Assembly (NCBI GenBank): GCA_900769385.1
Contig: CAAGGO010000312.1
Location: forward strand, 1-8,672
Direction of reading: 5' to 3'
DNA length: 8,672 nt
DNA from: Rikenellaceae bacterium
GTDB taxonomy: Bacteria > Bacteroidota > Bacteroidia > Bacteroidales > UBA932
Positions within the stretch are counted from its first letter, which is position 1. Each line of letters starts with the position of its first letter. Below, one piece after another: positions 6,444-8,672 of this stretch. The position numbers and the translations under genes were made by a program. The notes under the pieces are model-generated. The model was given only the letters and a program-made list of their open reading frames with translations. It searched no databases and was not told where the DNA came from.

Positions 6444-8264
6444 ATGAATTTTAAGAATCTTAAAGAATTACTGCACTGTAGCACAGAGAAATACGCAAAC
6501 AACAAGTTTCTTTGCTTTATAGGTGGTGATTTTTACACTTTCAGACAATTTAAAGAGAAGGTAAAGGCAATTGCAGCGTTGGTTCACAAGAACGGGGCTG
6601 TGGCTGGCGACAGAGTTGGAGTTTTGTGCCAGAGTATGCCAAACTGGGGTGTAGCATTTATGAGTTGCGCAGCATACGGCAAAATTGGTGTGCCTATGCT
6701 ACCGGACTTTTCTGTAGATGAGATAAACAACATCATAACCCATTCTGAGTGCAAAGGTCTTTTTGTTTCAAAAAGGCTTTACCACAAAATAACAGATGAA
6801 ATGAAGGAAAAGCTTCAGTTCATCATTGAGGTTGATGATTTTAAAGTACTTAAAGGACAGGAGTGCAATGAGGCTGAGAACGCTGAGGTTGAACAGATGA
6901 CATCTGCCGAGGAAGATTTGGCTACAATCATCTACACCTCCGGTACAACAGGAAACTCAAAAGGTGTAATGCTTACACACAAGAACCTGTGCTCGCACGT
7001 GCTTATAGCAAACAAGATGAGACCTTCATTTGAGTGGGATGTATGGTTGTCTGTTCTGCCATTGTCACACACATTGGAGTTCAGTCTTTCATTCCTTCTT
7101 CCAATGCTGGCAGGATCATCTGTATACTACCTTGAGAAACCGCCTGTACCAAAATTGCTTATGCAGGCACTTAAAGAGGTGAGACCTACCACAATGCTTA
7201 CTGTGCCAATGATCATTGAGAAGATTTACAAGAACGCTGTAATTCCAAAAATCAATGCCAACCCTATAATGGCAAAGATGTACAAATCTGCAATAGGCCG
7301 CAAGCTTATAAACAAGATTGTAGGAAAGACATTGAGGGAGATGTTTGGAGGCAGAATGCGCTTCTATGGAATTGGCGGTGCAAAACTTGACGGCACTGTA
7401 GAGAGATTCCTCCTTGAGGCCAATTTCCCATATGCAATCGGATATGGCCTTACAGAGTGCTCACCACTGCTTGCAGGTGCAACTCCAGACCTTGTAAAAT
7501 GGCAGACTACCGGACCTGCAGTTCCCGGTGTACAGCTTAAGATAAACAACCCGGATCCCGTAACTGGTGAGGGTGAGATTGTAGCAAAAGGGCCAAACAT
7601 AATGCCTGGCTACTACAAGAATCCAGAGGCTACCAAAGATGCGTTTACAGAAGACGGATGGTTCAGGACCAAAGACCTTGGATACATTGACGAGAAAGGA
7701 TGGCTTTCAATCAGAGGCCGCTTGAACAGTATGATTGTAGGACCAAGTGGAGAGAACATCTATCCTGAAGAGATTGAAACTGTAATCAACACCCACGGCT
7801 GTGTAGCGGAGTCTGTTGTAACAATGAAGAAGGGTGCCCTAATTGCAAAAGTATGCATCCATCCCGACAAGATTGAGGCAATGAACAGAATGAAGGAGGA
7901 GGCCCTTGCAGCATACAATGAGAAGAAACTTCAGCTTATTGAGGCTTACGAGGCCAAGAAAGCGGAGTGGCTGAAAGAGTATGAGGGCAAAAAGGATGAG
8001 TGGAAAACAGATTACGACCAGATGAGACGTGAAATCTACAAAACCTACATTGCCAAGAAAGAGGAGGCAGCCAAAGCATATCTTGCCAAAAAGGAGGAGG
8101 CCAAGGCAGCCCTTGAATCAAAGATGAAGGTTTGGGAGAAAGAGATTCAGGAATATGTGAACTCCAAAGTAAACAAGTTCTCAAAAATTTCCAAGGTTGA
8201 GCTTCGTACCGAGGCATTTGAAAAAACTGCAACCCAGAAAATCAAGAGATATCTGTACGCTTAA
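6444..8264 (+). CDS. Long-chain fatty acid-CoA ligase (AMP-binding) with an 11-residue-repeat insertion
   Basis: This 606-residue adenylate-forming enzyme activates a fatty acid with ATP and transfers it to CoA through an acyl-AMP intermediate. In order it has the phosphate-binding loop YTSGTTGNSKG (164-174), LPLSHTLEF (205-213), GYGLTECSP (333-341), the ATP-ribose Asp411 in RTKDLGYID (408-416), and the hinge/core motif IRGRLNSMIVGPSGENIYPE (423-442). It ends with FEKTATQKIKR (592-602), where Lys599 is the likely catalytic A10 lysine. The core is complete. What is odd is the lysine/glutamate-rich helix at about 479-566, made of seven clear 11-residue repeats, placed inside the mobile C-terminal domain before the A10 tail. 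From memory, related Bacteroidota ligases are about 550 residues, so this may be an expansion. The start is the first ATG of the frame, behind an AT-rich leader without Shine-Dalgarno. It follows a PlsC-like acyltransferase, which fits a fatty-acid activation and incorporation pair. Acyl-ACP synthetase activity is an alternative; chain length is unknown. Confidence 0.88.
   Translation: MNFKNLKELLHCSTEKYANNKFLCFIGGDFYTFRQFKEKVKAIAALVHKNGAVAGDRVGVLCQSMPNWGVAFMSCAAYGKIGVPMLPDFSVDEINNIITHSECKGLFVSKRLYHKITDEMKEKLQFIIEVDDFKVLKGQECNEAENAEVEQMTSAEEDLATIIYTSGTTGNSKGVMLTHKNLCSHVLIANKMRPSFEWDVWLSVLPLSHTLEFSLSFLLPMLAGSSVYYLEKPPVPKLLMQALKEVRPTTMLTVPMIIEKIYKNAVIPKINANPIMAKMYKSAIGRKLINKIVGKTLREMFGGRMRFYGIGGAKLDGTVERFLLEANFPYAIGYGLTECSPLLAGATPDLVKWQTTGPAVPGVQLKINNPDPVTGEGEIVAKGPNIMPGYYKNPEATKDAFTEDGWFRTKDLGYIDEKGWLSIRGRLNSMIVGPSGENIYPEEIETVINTHGCVAESVVTMKKGALIAKVCIHPDKIEAMNRMKEEALAAYNEKKLQLIEAYEAKKAEWLKEYEGKKDEWKTDYDQMRREIYKTYIAKKEEAAKAYLAKKEEAKAALESKMKVWEKEIQEYVNSKVNKFSKISKVELRTEAFEKTATQKIKRYLYA
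7911..8141 (+). repeat. Seven tandem 33-bp / 11-residue repeats inside the acyl-CoA ligase
   Basis: Ligase residues 490-566 divide into seven consecutive 11-residue units: AYNEKKLQLIE, AYEAKKAEWLK, EYEGKKDEWKT, DYDQMRREIYK, TYIAKKEEAAK, AYLAKKEEAKA and ALESKMKVWEK. Tyr occupies position 2 in units 1-6 (residues 491, 502, 513, 524, 535, 546), with Leu in unit 7. Basic pairs sit at positions 5-6 in units 1, 2, 3, 5 and 6. Position 9 is Leu, Trp, Trp, Ile, Ala, Ala, Trp. A weaker eighth unit may precede them at 479-489. An 11-residue period gives a hydrophobic stripe on a nearly straight helix (hendecad). This suits either a right-handed coiled coil or a helix lying on a membrane surface. The DNA copies have diverged, so the pattern is held at protein level rather than being a recent DNA duplication. 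Confidence 0.85.
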
Positions 8265-8278
8265 TTTGTACAATACGT

Positions 8279-8317
8279 AAAAAAGGTGGTCTTCCAGAAT
8301 TGGAGACCACCTTTTTT
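8279..8317. terminator. Bidirectional rho-independent terminator between convergent genes
   Basis: AAAAAAGGTGGTC (8279-8291) pairs perfectly with GACCACCTTTTTT (8305-8317), a 13-bp stem. After one unpaired T, TCCA (8293-8296) pairs with TGGA (8301-8304) around the loop GAAT. A T-run closes the hairpin on both strands, so it can end both the ligase transcript from the left and the histidine kinase transcript from the right. It lies in the 67-nt gap between the two converging coding regions. Confidence 0.92.
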
Positions 8318-8331
8318 ATGTACCATTCCAA

Positions 8332-8672
8332 TCAATTGCTCCCCTTGTACTTGGGCAGGCTGAAAGCAAAGCAGGCTCCACCCAAATCTGAGCGTCTGTA
8401 GGATATTTTACCACCGCTCTGCTCTATAATGTTGCGGCAGATTGCCAATCCCAAACCTGTACCGCTGCTCTTTGTGGTAAAATTGGGCTTGAACAGTTTG
8501 TTGGTATCCTCCTCCTTTACTCCAGGACCATTGTCATCTATGGCTACTATATAGCTGCGTTCATCCTCCCTCAATGTTATACGGATATAACCGCCGCCAT
8601 CCTCCAGTGCCTGAATTGCATTTGACACCAGATTTACAAGCACCCTTATTATCTGCCCTTTACGGGCAAATA
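8332..8672 (-). CDS. Sensor histidine kinase, C-terminal ATP-binding domain (5' part beyond the window)
   Basis: The 112 complete codons visible are the HATPase_c domain of a two-component sensor kinase, which binds ATP to phosphorylate its own histidine. The N box is VLVNLVSNAIQAL, with the Mg-binding Asn at visible residue 17. The G1 box is DDNGPGV (45-51), the F box FKPNFTTK (60-67) and the G2 box GTGLGLAI (70-77). The domain closes with GGACFAFSLPK and a normal C-terminus. The PNFTTKSSGTGLGLAI wording resembles NtrY-like kinases, but the sensor and dimerisation domains that would settle this are outside the window. The frame stays open to the right edge; a GTG at 8643 is internal (Val), not a start. 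It converges on the ligase gene and shares its terminator, so it is a separate transcription unit. Its response regulator and signal cannot be judged from here. Confidence 0.92.
   Translation of the reverse strand, partial: FARKGQIIRVLVNLVSNAIQALEDGGGYIRITLREDERSYIVAIDDNGPGVKEEDTNKLFKPNFTTKSSGTGLGLAICRNIIEQSGGKISYRRSDLGGACFAFSLPKYKGSN

Noticed and set aside
7936..8232. Minus-strand open frame opposite the ligase repeat
   Set aside because: Its Pro/Trp/Ser-rich composition is the reverse complement of Lys/Glu/Ala-rich helix codons; no independent support.
8641..8643. GTG as the start of a 103-residue minus-strand protein
   Set aside because: It is an internal Val codon of the histidine kinase ATP-binding domain; the frame continues open through the N box to the window edge.

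Overview
The window looks like the left end of a contig from a Bacteroidota genome, most likely Bacteroidales. Three things support this: protein resemblance (a ParE of the Bacteroidota type, and a MetX with the C-terminal features usual in that phylum), starts that lack a Shine-Dalgarno sequence and sit behind A/T-rich leaders, and a TAnnTTTG-type promoter element before parE. The first 19 bases are not genomic. They match the 3' end of an Illumina TruSeq adapter, so the sequence was cut or mis-trimmed there and the first gene has lost its 5' part. This rests on recall and reading by eye; no search was run.

Positions 20-3879 hold a tightly packed plus-strand amino-acid operon: the 3' end of metX (homoserine O-acetyltransferase), thrA (bifunctional aspartokinase/homoserine dehydrogenase) and asd (aspartate-semialdehyde dehydrogenase), with gaps of 11 and 8 nt. 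Together they encode every step from aspartate to O-acetylhomoserine, the entry to methionine synthesis. Homoserine is also the precursor of threonine, but thrB and thrC are not in view. A rho-independent terminator overlaps the last codons of asd.

Positions 3870-3929 are a very compact switch between transcription units. The -33-like element of the next promoter lies in the terminator hairpin and the -7 element directly follows its T-tract. An 11-bp inverted repeat sits near the expected transcription start. The promoter leads into parE (topoisomerase IV subunit B, 3930-5816).

Positions 5817-8264 continue on the same strand with two lipid genes: a small PlsC-like acyltransferase (5833-6396) and a long-chain acyl-CoA ligase (6444-8264). 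One probably supplies activated fatty acid and the other uses acyl donors, so they plausibly act together in membrane lipid synthesis or fatty-acid salvage. The ligase carries seven tandem 11-residue repeats (Tyr at position 2, Lys-Lys at positions 5-6 in most units) between its adenylation core and its catalytic C-terminal tail. This is the most unusual feature of the window.

Positions 8265-8672 hold a strong bidirectional terminator, then the C-terminal ATP-binding domain of a sensor histidine kinase on the minus strand, which runs off the right edge. No RNA genes, CRISPR arrays, insertion sequences or phage genes were seen. Apart from the ligase repeat and the terminator/promoter overlap, the content is ordinary core metabolism and DNA topology.
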